Positions 10,600 through 19,222 of a DNA stretch of 22,457 nucleotides are shown here, piece by piece. The translations under genes and the position numbers were made by a program. This stretch comes from Chara braunii (Eukaryota > Streptophyta > Charophyceae > Charales > Characeae). How positions within the stretch are numbered: the first letter of the stretch is position 1; every line of letters starts with the position of its first letter. Location of the stretch: assembly GCA_003427395.1 (NCBI GenBank), contig BFEA01000560.1, forward strand, positions 444,160 through 466,616, in the 5' to 3' direction. Below the pieces are notes generated by a model. It did no database searches and had not been told where the DNA came from. It saw nothing but the letters and a program-made list of their open reading frames with translations.

Positions 10600-11495
10600 A
10601 AGTCCAGATCGGAACTCACCACACCGATGCACTAGTGGATGGCGGCGTGAAAATCACCCTCATACGACGGGATTTCACAACGATCACAGGGTGCACAGTG
10701 AACAAGGAGGTAGCAGGGAGTATCCAGGGAACAGGGGGAGAAATTCCCTTTACTGGGTATGTCACCAAATGCGCAGTCAAGGCAGGAATTCGGGAATCCA
10801 TCTGGTCTTTTCAACGGATGACTGTCATGGAAGAAATGGACCATGACATAATCCTCGGGAGACCTTGGTGCGCCAACGTAGAAATGATTGGCATGCACCT
10901 GCATGATGGCACATATATGGTAGACATAGAGGATCCGGTGACTGGTCACGGAGAACTTCTCCGACTCCTCGGAACTGGAGGGGACCCTCCCAGGGGTAAG
11001 TTGGCAACCTGGTCACTGACATTTGAAGAAAGTGCCCGAAAGGGCGCATTCGCACGGATGCAAGGCATGAGGGAAAGGGTAGAAATTATGATTGAGGAAG
11101 CATTTAGTAAAAAGGAATGGATTAAAATGGGTCGACCCCAGAAGAAGAGGAGGCAAGAAGACGAAGCCCTGGAAGTTATGGTGGCAGAAAAAGAGTCGGA
11201 AGTCGAACTTGGGGCCAACCTGCCCAAACCAAAGGAAGCCCGGAACGAAACGTCGGAAGTGGTGCTTGAAGTCCCAGACTTATTACAACTCGTTAAGGCC
11301 ATCAGGTACCACAAAGTGGGGGTGGACCCCGCAGCGCTTGCTAAGTTCGAGGATGGGGTCCGAAAGGGTTACTGCCTGAATGGGAAGCTGGTCAGCATCC
11401 TGCCCCGCCCCTTGGAGGAAGCAAGGCCGATCCCGACCGTTCATTTTTTAGGAGAACGATCCCAGAGGACAGTGTGCGAAAATACAAACCCGTAG
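10572..11495 (+). CDS. pro: Retrotransposon aspartic protease
   Basis: Cleaves the Gag-Pol polyprotein. It is in frame 3, the -1 frame relative to gag, and has no convincing start codon of its own, consistent with expression by frameshifting. The catalytic segment TDALVDGGVKITLI (DGG at 10638-10646) corresponds to the family's A-L-[IV]-D-[ST]-G-[AS] motif with Gly in place of Ser or Thr. About 75 residues later HDIILGRPW matches the second conserved segment ([DV]-x-I-L-G). The rest, to TAG 11493, is a charged linker (GRPQKKRRQEDE at about 11128-11165) leading towards RT. Frame 3 runs 43 bases past the T TTT TTA heptamer at 11444, where the RT frame takes over. No premature stop is present, so this is the best-preserved part of the element. 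Confidence 0.75.
   Translation, partial: LSCTPYRKLKVQIGTHHTDALVDGGVKITLIRRDFTTITGCTVNKEVAGSIQGTGGEIPFTGYVTKCAVKAGIRESIWSFQRMTVMEEMDHDIILGRPWCANVEMIGMHLHDGTYMVDIEDPVTGHGELLRLLGTGGDPPRGKLATWSLTFEESARKGAFARMQGMRERVEIMIEEAFSKKEWIKMGRPQKKRRQEDEALEVMVAEKESEVELGANLPKPKEARNETSEVVLEVPDLLQLVKAIRYHKVGVDPAALAKFEDGVRKGYCLNGKLVSILPRPLEEARPIPTVHFLGERSQRTVCENTNP
11444..11450 (+). promoter_or_regulatory. T TTT TTA slippery heptamer, protease to RT -1 frameshift
   Basis: In the protease frame the codons read CAT TTT TTA, so the heptamer T TTT TTA is in exactly the X XXY YYZ phase used by programmed -1 frameshifts (the same heptamer as in HIV-1 gag-pol). One step back enters frame 2, which continues as FRRTIPEDSVRKYKPVG into RT without a stop. 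The protease-frame stop lies 43 nt downstream. I could not identify by eye a clear downstream pseudoknot. A length change in this T-run by mutation or sequencing error would give the same frame change. Confidence 0.6.
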
Positions 11496-12601
11496 GGAAG
11501 AAGGCCAAGCCGGTCTCGATCCTAATCGAAACATCTAGGGAAGAGGCCATCGAAAAAGAAGAGGAGATCCTACGGGTTATAAAGGAAAGACGCGCAATGG
11601 AAGGTCACCTCATACCAGATCACGTAGCAGATACCATGAAAATAGGAGTGGAAGGGTTCCTAACACCGGAAGAAACTCAGTTGATAAGAAAGGCATGTCA
11701 GGAATTTCATTTAGCCTTCGTTTTCCATGATCATCAGAAAGGGCGATTGGACGCGAAGCTAGTCCCCCCTGTCAGGATCCACACCGTACAGCACGAGTGT
11801 TGGAATGATAAAGGACCCGCCTATGAGTTTGGGATAGCAGCGGAGGTCACCGACCTGCTTAGAGCCAAGATAGATTCTTTTGTGGCTGAACCCACCGCAT
11901 CCCCCTACGCGAACAAGTGGTTCGTGTTCAGGAAGCCCAACAAGACGCTTAGGTGGATCCAGGACCTGCAGAAGCTCAATGCGGTAACAATTAGGGACGC
12001 AGGCTCACTTCCACAGGCCGACTTGTTGGCGGAGTCTCATGCGGGGCGGAGCATTTACTCCCTGGTAGACTTGTACTCAGGATATGATCAATTGCCACTC
12101 GAAGCAAGGGATAGACCGTACACTGCAATGCACACCCCTGTAGGACAGTTGGAGATGCAAGTGACCCCTATGGGTTTCACAAATGCGGTAGCAGAGGCGC
12201 AGAGGAGGATGCTCGCCGTCATAGGGGATATGTTTCCAGAAAAGTGCGAGCCATACATAGATGATAACCCCGTAAAAGGCGCAAGGTACAAAGACGAGAC
12301 GAAGGTCGAGCCAGGTGTGCGAAAATTTNTCTGNGATCACCTGCAGGATATCAAGGATCTCCTACAGCGGTTCTTAATCTATAATATTACCGCAAGTGGG
12401 CCGAAAAGTCTCCTGGCTGTCCCGGAGGTAACTATACTAGGATTTCGCTGTGGGGCCTATGGGAGGAGACCCAACCCAGCAAAGACAGATAAGATCTCTC
12501 AATGGCCGACACCCCTGCGTACTACGACGGAAGTACGAGCCTTCCTAGGGGTGGTTGGATTCTGGAGGATCTTCATCAAGGGTTTCGCAAAGATAGCATA
12601 A
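11451..12601 (+). pseudogene. pol: Reverse transcriptase domain of pol, ends at premature TAA
   Basis: RNA-dependent DNA polymerase copying the element RNA into cDNA. Frame 2; no ATG start is expected because it is reached by a -1 shift. The fingers segment ANKWFVFRKPNKTLRWIQD is followed by SLVDLYSGYDQ (catalytic Asp at 12068-12070), the MGFTNAVAEAQ segment corresponding to family motif LPFGLTNAPATFQ, and the YIDD active-site box at 12254-12265. The thumb region contains VTILGFRCG and FLGVVGFWRIFIKGFAKIA. Catalytic residues are intact, but TAA at 12599-12601 cuts it off from RNase H, which continues in the same frame. Two N bases (12329, 12334) obscure two codons. Confidence 0.9.
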
Positions 12602-14089
12602 CCTATCCGCGCGATGATTAGGGAGGGTGGCACCATGGATTGGACCGAGGACAGGGAAGAGGTAGCCCAGACCTTGAAAGACATCCTGTCGTCCGATCAG
12701 GTTATCTTAGCAACACCCTGCTTCAATGACGAAGTAGGACGACCCTTCATCCTAGAGACAGACGGTGGCCCAATGGCAGTAGGAGGCGTATTGATACAGA
12801 AAAGCGAGGAGGGCGAGGAAAGACCAATCAGATTTGAGAGTAGGACCTTGAATTCAGCAGAACGGCGGTACTCGCAGTTCAAGAAGGAGGTCCTAGCCAT
12901 CCTACATTGCCTAAAAACCTTCCAGGCATATCTGTTCGGGAGGCAATTCATCTTAAGGATTGATCCCACTAATGTTGCCGGGGCACTGAAGAATTACAAG
13001 CCTATAGATCCGACCGTCGGTAGATGGATAGGCTTCATATGGCAGTTCGACTATAAGGTTGAGCGGATCGCGGGGCTTCGAAACAGGGCGGACGGACTGA
13101 GTAGGGTATGCATCACGCCGAAGGGAATAGAGGACGCAGAACCAATTGACGCCTTCCTAGATTACGGAGGGGGGCCTCTTGTTGTGGAGAACGAAATGGC
13201 TGACGCGACGCTTACAAAAGGCCAGCTGTTGATTCATACTTTGGAAAAGGGCACACCCGCAGTAGTTGCAGAACTCAGGGAAGGACCAGTCACCACGGTC
13301 AGGCGCAAAGAGGAAAAGGACTCGTGGGGGGCAGAAGTAGGGGCCAAAGAGGAACTGATGGCAATGGCCGTGGAAGGGGGACGGGATGCCGTGATGACGT
13401 TGGCGGAAATTTGGGCGCAGAAGGAATGCCAGTACCTAGTCAACCAGACCCGGGAGGAGCAGGGTACGGATCAGAAGGAGCAAGAATTCTTCCTCATACA
13501 AATGTATGAGGGCGTCTTTAGAGAAATCGGCCTGGTGCTCGTAGGAAACAAACAACCCACGGAGGTCAGTCCCAAGGCAAGAGAGGAAGTCGAAAAGTAT
13601 GACCTACGAAATGGCCACCTGTTCAAGAAAGAGGAAGGGAAGGTGGCTAGACGCGTCGTTTGTGGAAGGTCTAGGCAGCTGGACGTAATTCAGGCAATGC
13701 ATGATGGGCTAGCTGGAGGCCACCGGTCGTCTAAGGGGACACTTGCAAAGATCGTGCCCCGGTACTTCTGGCCAAGAATGGCAGGCATGGTCGCGACGTA
13801 CTGTCAGACGTGCCTGATTTGCCAAGAAAGGAGCTTCGTGCGAATTTACGAGCCACTTAGACCTACACGGGTACTGGAACCCGGACACCTTGTTCATCTT
13901 GATCTTGCGGTCATGCCTGTATCAACGGATGGGTTTAGGTACATCCTGGATACAAGGGATAATCTCAGTGGCTATGTAGAGGCCGTAGCCCTCAAGAGGA
14001 AGACGGCAAAAGCAGTAGCTGATTGGGTGGAAGATTTCTACTTAAGACACCCCTTTGTGCGCAGGTTTATAGCAGACAATGGGACATAA
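12602..14089 (+). pseudogene. pol: RNase H, linker and integrase N-terminal half, ends at premature TAA
   Basis: Same frame 2 as RT. The RNase H domain shows FILETDGG (first Asp), FKKEVLAIL (Glu), ILRIDPTNV (Asp) and RNRADGLSR (last Asp), so the DEDD set is complete. It would degrade template RNA during reverse transcription. A charged linker of about 150-180 residues (ENEMADATLTKGQ onwards) precedes the integrase HHCC zinc-binding domain: HDGLAGGH (His at 13700 and 13721) and CQTC (Cys at 13802 and 13811). The catalytic core begins with HLDLAVM (first Asp, 13901-13903) and reaches IADNGT (second Asp, 14075-14077). TAA at 14087-14089 follows immediately, inside the most conserved integrase motif. 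An internal ATG at 12614 or 12635 could restart translation after the RT stop. Confidence 0.9.
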
Positions 14090-14809
14090 TTCGTTAACCA
14101 GGTGGTGTTGAACAGGCTTAAGACACTGTGCGTACCAATCAAGATCACTGAGCCCTACCACCCTGAGGCAAATGCACCTGTAGAAAGGGGGCACCGGACC
14201 TTAAAAAACACAATCGCTAAACTTGCAGCAGACAACTTGGGAAGCTGGCCACGGTACCTTAAGCAGGCAGTCTTCGCTGAGAACATGNCACCAAAGAGAA
14301 NGACGGGATGCATNCCAGCAGAGCTATGGTACGNAAGGGAGATTGACTTCCNAGTGGAGGCCCTCATCCCTACCTGGAACAGATTAGACGATAATCCGCA
14401 CCTGACCACGNAAGAGTTAATCACTNCACGTTGCCAGCAGGTCGCCAGGAATGAGGANGCACTGGAGGAAGTAGTCAACCGTGTAACGGATAGCCNAATG
14501 AAGGACAAAGCAAGGTGGGATCAGGTCAAGAACATTCGGAAGGAGCCACTCCAAGTGGGGGAGAAAGTGCTAGTTAGAAACTCGGCCCTTGAAAGCTCAT
14601 GGTCTGGGCAGCTGGGGAAGAGATTCAAAGGGCCTTACATGATTGCTAAACGGGTGGGACTGAATGCGTTCGAACTTGAGGATCGTGATGGTACTAGCAT
14701 AAGAGGACCATTTCCGGGGCAGAGATTGACCAGATTTTTGAGGAGGGATCCGATGGAACAATGGTTACAAGAAGCTCAGGACAGGGAAAGTGGGGAATTG
14801 ACAATCTGA
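14090..14809 (+). pseudogene. pol: Integrase C-terminal half, with cluster of N bases
   Basis: Continuation of integrase in frame 2. The third catalytic residue, the Glu of NAPVERGHR, is at 14183-14185. With the second Asp at 14075 this gives the expected D-x35-E spacing. Downstream is a GPY/F-type module (FKGPYMIAKRVG, then ELEDRDGTSIRGPF, about 14620-14715), typical of Ty3/gypsy integrases. No chromodomain is recognisable after it, and the protein ends at TGA 14807. Nine N bases lie between 14288 and 14496 in different codon positions, leaving several residues undefined. That suggests ambiguous base calls among near-identical copies. Integrase inserts the cDNA into chromosomal DNA in the nucleus. 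It cannot be whole in this copy because of the TAA at 14087. Confidence 0.88.
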
Positions 14810-14860
14810 AAGGCAGGCAGCTGGCTATAAGTTTTTGACCGTCTCCCTGTGGGAGTGATC

Positions 14861-15097
14861 ATGACCACAGGGATTGTTCTTTTGTGTGTCTTGTTTTTTG
14901 TGGAACGTGGGGAGATTGCCTGGGCTGACTGTGACTGGGCTCGGGAACACGGGACAATATACCATAGTTTTTGTGGGGTGAGGCTGTGGACTGCCTACAT
15001 GGGGCACCGATGTGTTGGGACAATGTACCATAGTTTTTGTGGGGTGATGATGTGGACTACCTACATGGGGTACTTATGTGTTGGGACATCGTGCTAA
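14861..15097 (+). CDS. Small signal-peptide-like repeat protein (hypothetical)
   Basis: 78 codons in frame 2 from ATG 14861 to TAA 15095, starting 51 bp after the pol stop. The N-terminus MTTGIVLLCVLFFVERGEIAWA looks like a secretory signal peptide with a possible AWA-D cleavage site. The remainder consists of two copies of a 22-residue repeat (GTxYHSFCGVxxWTxYMGxxCV), two Cys per repeat, produced by a 66-bp DNA repeat. A TATAA at 14826 precedes it. It might be a small secreted or membrane accessory product of the retrotransposon, or a chance frame in a tandem repeat whose unit is a multiple of three. I recognise no family. Confidence 0.35.
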   Translation: MTTGIVLLCVLFFVERGEIAWADCDWAREHGTIYHSFCGVRLWTAYMGHRCVGTMYHSFCGVMMWTTYMGYLCVGTSC

Positions 15098-15140
15098 GAG
15101 TTCTAAGGGATAATGGGACTACCAACTACATGGGGGCAAA
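14951..15140. repeat. 66-bp tandem repeat, three units
   Basis: Units begin with GGGACAATRTACCATAGTTT at 14951 and 15017. A third, more diverged unit starts at 15083 (GGGACATCGTGC) and ends near ACTACATGGGGGC. The first two differ at only a few positions. The array lies in the post-integrase region of the retrotransposon. Confidence 0.85.
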
Positions 15141-15220
15141 CAAGGGTTCTAGGGAAGCCTCCAACGCTGCGAATGGGAGTGGAAGGGAATACATGTGTAT
15201 GAGGGGTTGCGACAACTGAT

Positions 15221-15910
15221 ATGCATGAACAGGACTGCGCAAGGAGAAAACAACAAACGGCAAAATGGAGTTTGGAAATGAAAATGACAGCAACGCCATC
15301 AATAGGCCTAATGAGGTCATCGAGGCAGGCTGGGGAATCAAGCTCCAGGAAGAGGAAGTTATATGTGGGGTTCGATCACAACCTGGTTGTGAACAGGGGA
15401 GGAAGAAAGCAAGGGACTAGGGGACCTTCACCACCAAGGGAGGGGGAGCCAATAGTCCTCCCCTCCGAAAGCGATACCAACAGCGAGGAAGAGAGGAACC
15501 CGGGGAAAAGGCCAAGGTTGGAGGAGGAGAACCCAGAGCAGGGACAGCGGCCGGGGGAGAATGACCCCGTTGAGTTCATCGACCTTACTAGCGATGAAGA
15601 AGAAGACGAAGTAACAACGCCCACCAGGGAGGAACGGGGAAGAGGGGAGGAACCGGGTGAGAAGAAGGATAAGTGGATAGAGAAGTTCGGGGATGAGTTC
15701 AACGATTGGTTTGATGAATGGGGAGCTATCTTGCGATATCAATGGATAATGAAGGCAAGGGAAAAGCTGCGCAGGGGACAGGATATATCCCCAACAACAT
15801 TCTTCTAAGAAGAGACTCTCCTCCACTTGCAGGCGATAAAGAGGCTAATGCAACAGGAATCGGAGGACCGTGCAAGGGAGGAGGCCCGACGCAGGCCACC
15901 TGGACATTAG
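15221..15910 (+). CDS. Post-integrase accessory protein with SUMO-interaction-like motif
   Basis: Frame 2, from ATG 15221 (MHEQDCARRKQQ); 195 codons to TAA 15806, unrecognised. Basic clusters SSRKRKLYV and GKRPRLEEE look like nuclear-localisation signals. At 15575-15610 it encodes FIDLTSDEEEDE, a hydrophobic core followed by Ser/Thr and an acidic run, the layout of SUMO-interacting motifs of the VIDLT type. A Trp-rich segment follows (DKWIEKFGDEFNDWFDEWGAILRYQW). After the TAA the same frame continues for 33 codons as a charged, helix-like tail (HLQAIKRLMQQESEDRAREE) to TAG 15908, so the TAA may be another premature stop. Alternatively, CTAAG followed by CTCTCCTCCACTTGCAG (AG at 15831-15832) looks like a 3' splice site. 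Composition and strand match the rest of the element. Confidence 0.5.
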
Positions 15911-16870
15911 GGGAATAACAGACGCAATGGGGGGATAGCTGGAAATTGGGAAGGGTTGGTACCTGGGCAGGTACAACTGCCGTTTTGAATTCCGCATTTG
16001 AACTCTGTTGAATGGATTGAAATGAGTCAACTTCTCACCAAGGTCTGGGCAATGGGTGCTACTTCGTATAAGTCCTTGCTTCTTCGGGAAAAACACATAA
16101 GGATTAGTGCACCTAGATATAGTACTGTGACGGGTTGCGTTGGCTAAGAGTGAGCAAGGGGAAAACAAGGGGGACCTAGATGAGACGAGTCTGTAATGTT
16201 GTCGTTGCATTCGAACTTTGTCTCCTCCTTTTTGAAGGACTGTAATGAAACTACTTTTTTAGATCCAGGAAACTAGTGCGGGTTGGAAGGCTTGTGCTAC
16301 TTTGTATGAATATTCGCTTCTTTGGGGGGGGGGAAATGTGAGCTCTTTCTCGCAGTAACAAATAGACTTTTGGGGATGATCGACTTTGCCTCAAGGAAAT
16401 AGGCAGGGGCATGTGAACTCTTGAACAATGGAAGATACAGTCATGGCGAGAGTTTTTCCTTTAAAATTGTGTATCCAAAACTGAATGAGTCATTGCACGA
16501 GTCCGTGTGAGAGGTTAGGGGACCTGTGGGTAAAGAGGCATCCTCTCCCCTAGGAGCCTAATCCAACTTATCCCAGACAAGTCCAGAGCATTGAGATGTT
16601 ATGAGAAGCCGGAAGAGCGGAAGGAACATTGAAATGAACCGGCATGCCTTGTAATGGTTGAACGGCCGGGCGGGCTAGTGCTGCTTGGGGCCGCGAGCCT
16701 CAACTTGAGTACTAGATGCTAAGTCGAATGTATGGATGGATGTAAGTATGACAAAAGGCATGAGGAAAGGAAGAAGCATGCGTAAAATCCCAAGACGATG
16801 GCCGCCTTCTAAACCCCGAGACGAGATAGGATCCGTGTCCTCGAGGCCCACCCCCTCGGGCGCTAACATT
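15911..16870. other. Non-coding region downstream of retrotransposon genes
   Basis: No supported gene. Two stretches resemble each other: 16057-16099 (TGCTACTTCGTATAAG, then TGCTTCTTCGGG) and 16295-16335 (TGCTACTTTGTATGAA, then CGCTTCTTTGGGG). They are a diverged direct repeat about 238 bp apart. A run of ten G at 16324-16333 followed by AAATGTGAG superficially resembles a polypurine tract next to an LTR start, but no matching LTR start was found upstream of gag. The 3' LTR could still lie in this region. Confidence 0.45.
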
Positions 16871-17022
16871 GAAAGGGATAAGGACGACCCTAATCAGGCT
16901 GTCCAATTGAAAGGGATAAGGATGGTCCTAACCAGGCTGTCCGATTGCAATGGATAAGAATGGCCCTAACCAGGCTGTTCGACTTGGAAATGGAAAGAAC
17001 GACCCTAACCAGGTTGTTCGGA
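16871..17022. repeat. 38-bp tandem repeat, four units
   Basis: Units start at 16871, 16909, 16947 and 16985. The common core is GGATAAGRAYGRYCCTAACC followed by AGGCTGTYCGAYT. The first two units are nearly identical and the fourth is the most diverged. No coding sense is apparent. Confidence 0.85.
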
Positions 17023-17089
17023 GTAGCCCCTGACAAGGGTCATTCTTTGGAATTGGCACTGGGGTCCCCTTGCATGGTTGTTTGTGACG

Positions 17090-17290
17090 CATGGAATTGG
17101 AAGAGCTGAGTCTTGCAAAAGAGATTGGGAGAACTCAGCCTTGGAAAGGATATTGGACTCAGTCTTGGAAGAGATATTGGATTGAGCATTGGAATTGGAT
17201 TGAGCCTTGGAATTGGGTTGAGCATTGGAACGAGATCGAGTATGGGAATGACACGGAGCATTGGAATTGGATTGAGAATTGGAAATCGCA
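17090..17290. repeat. Degenerate TTGGAATTGGATTGAGC-type repeat
   Basis: Short interspersed direct repeats built on variants of ATTGGAATTGGATTGAGC occur over about 200 bp, with irregular 18-30 bp spacing (TTGGAAGAGATATTGGATTG, TTGGAATTGGGTTGAGC and similar). Simple expansion of a GGAAT-like motif explains the open frames here in several phases. Confidence 0.7.
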
Positions 17291-18923
17291 TTGCATAAAC
17301 AGGGGACCCTAGGCAACTTGAAATGGACTTGGAAATGACATTGAAATGGATTCCCTTATTCTAGTCTTTGGCCTCAGCAAGAGGGGGATACCGGTGCATG
17401 CACCGCGACCCCAAAGACCTCTATCTCCTTGAGGGAAAAAGTCTCAGCGCGACCTGTTCCTCTTGTAAGAGGATGAGGGTTAAAGGACTAAGGCACCTAC
17501 CACTTGGATCGGTGCGGGACGTTCGGAACCACCTCCGACAATGAGCTCTAGTCGGGGAGTTCCAAATGCGCCTCCTGTTGAATGCCTAAACGTCAAAGGG
17601 CGAGAGAGCCAAATGGGCAGGAAAGTCATTCTCATCTAGTATATTTTGCTACTCTCCAACCACACGCCATGTCATAGAGGGGTGGCATGGCCGTTTGGGT
17701 CGGACCACGGCCCCCCGCGCTAAGTTGGGTGGCACTGTCCAAGGGGAGAGGCTGGGCGGAGTACCAGGTGGAGTCCGCGGCCACCACAAGGCATTGACAC
17801 TGCCCTGCCGGAACATTACAACCATTTCGGGACTAATTGCGAGGTCTTCGTAACTGCACTCGTGGGCTGATTGAGAGCCCCAACTCTCTTGAACAGAAGA
17901 GGCTGGAATCCAAAAAATCACCACTCGGGAGGAACGATTCGCGAGGAACGCTCTTACGGCTAGACGAGGCCCTGGCAGGCTTGGATTGGACCTGCCTGAC
18001 AAACGTGAGGAGGAACCTTGGTATTGGTGCTCACCACGTAAGAGAAGAAAGGTCGGACCGAGTAGAAGGATGAGGCGCCGTCCGCTGGGGAGGAACTGAT
18101 CACTCTTCCTTTTGCGAAGCGGATGGGCTTGTGTCCTTGACTTGCGGTTGGTGGGCCAAAGGTCTCGTACCTCCGAGTGAGGACCAGTCGCAAGATGGGG
18201 ACATCGCGTTTGGAGTGGGGGGAAGGCGTGCCATCTACCAATAAAATACGCATGGAAAAAGACTTGTATTTGGTTTTTTGCATGGGCCTGAGAAAAGGGG
18301 GCCTGACAGGGTGCCAGAGCAGAAAAGACGTGAGCAAGTGATTGGTAGGAGCCTAAGAGAAGAGCCTGGCAGATGATTGGGAAGGAAAAGATTGGCATGA
18401 GTGACTTTGTATGGACCAAGCAAGATGGAAAGGGGACAAGTAATTGGTATTGTATGGACTTGAGGAGAAGGCTTGATAAGGGGCCCAAAAAGAGAAAGGC
18501 ATGAGGAATGAGCCAGCTGGCATATGTGGGAAGCCAACCAAGTAAAGAAGCAAGAAAGAAAAAAGGATGGTGATATGCATGCGGAATTGGCAGGACCGGA
18601 CAAAAGCCGGGAAAAGCGACCCGGGAAAATGCATGTGGATTTGGTTATGACTGAGCTTTGGGGAAAGGAAAACTTGTACTGAAAATGCGCAGAAGTCCTA
18701 AGAATGTTGAATGAGGCAAAACCAGGATGGTGTCGGCTCGAGAATGTTTCTCAATGAAAAGGGGAGGTAGACTTGAGATTACGAATGCAGCCTTCAAGAC
18801 ATTGTCGAGAGTGAGAAATAACGTAGAATGAAAGACTAGCTGCAGGATATGTCTGCTGTCCGACCTCTAACTTGATGCGGAAAGAAAGAAAGAAAGAGAC
18901 ATCGAGCTGCGGAAAATCCTTGA
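17291..18923. other. Region without supported gene
   Basis: Mostly purine-rich + strand with no motif I recognise. A perfect 14-bp palindrome CGGTGCATGCACCG is at 17392-17405. A minus-strand frame is open for 840 nt (17649-18488), but its N-terminal half is the complement of a low-complexity, loosely repeated stretch (TGATTGG and GAGCCTGGCA variants, 18280-18540) and no domain is visible. A short (GAAA)n lies at about 18880-18898. Confidence 0.4.
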
Positions 18924-19222
18924 CATGTTGCTAGCCCACACCTGGAGGAAGCCATGGCGGATGATCCTTGTGACATTCGTCGCCAAAAATCCCCCCCCCT
19001 AACCTCGGTCCCTGGGAGGGTGATGGGCGCGTCATCCTCTCTTTTGTGGAGCGATACTGAAGGTTGTGGGGAGACGCTTGAGTATCTGGGAGTTCCAGTA
19101 AGAAAGAGATACAACTGTGAGATGGACGTTGATGCACACAGAGTGTTACACGCCCGATACAAAGACATTATTGAGCTTGGGGACGTTACACAATCCAAAG
19201 GAAGCCCGAAAACAGAACCCTG
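18924..19222 (+). pseudogene. Possible cytosine-C5 methyltransferase fragment
   Basis: Frame 3, ATG 18954 in a GCCATGG context, stop TGA at 19220. The segment EGCGETLEYLGVPVRKRY, then CEMDVDAHRVLHARY and IIELGDVTQ, has the layout of the SAM-binding N-terminal part of C5-cytosine DNA methyltransferases: a Gly-containing motif I, an LG followed by an acidic E-x-D motif II, and a GDV motif III. The expected catalytic Pro-Cys motif and everything beyond are absent, and motif I is atypical (LLWSDTEGCG). It is therefore at best a fragment or an isolated exon. DNA methyltransferase domains are known to have been captured by retrotransposons in charophytes and dinoflagellates, so an origin in this or a neighbouring element is conceivable. 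Identification is by eye only. Confidence 0.4.

Larger units (their letters stand above)
8215..15910 (+). mobile_element. Ty3/gypsy-type LTR retrotransposon internal region, decayed
   Basis: The domain order gag, protease, reverse transcriptase, RNase H, integrase identifies a Ty3/gypsy (Metaviridae-type) element, since Ty1/copia elements place integrase before RT. The coding region uses three frames in succession (frame 1 gag, frame 3 protease, frame 2 pol), so each step is a -1 shift. Two further small frames follow integrase. In-frame stops at 9193, 9382, 12599, 14087 and 15806 make this copy non-autonomous unless the stops are read through. Terminal repeats, primer-binding site and polypurine tract were not located. 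The A-B gene array at 4351-7786 is on the same strand and may be part of the same element. N bases in the integrase region suggest a collapsed multi-copy consensus. Confidence 0.9.

Noticed and set aside
4351-15910. Nuclear code with UAA/UAG read as an amino acid (as in some green algae)
   Set aside because: TAA or TAG also ends copies 2 and 3 where the homology ends, one in-frame TGA exists (4357), and the stop columns correspond to Lys where paralogues can be compared, not consistently to Gln.
16324-16345. G-run plus TGTGAG as polypurine tract and 3' LTR start
   Set aside because: No copy of the putative LTR start was found upstream of gag.
16871-17290. CRISPR-like repeat arrays
   Set aside because: Units are directly adjacent without unique spacers, in a eukaryotic context.
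17649-18488. 840-nt open frame on the minus strand
   Set aside because: Half of it is the complement of a loose low-complexity repeat, no domain is visible, and overlapping minus-strand frames are also open, which points to composition.
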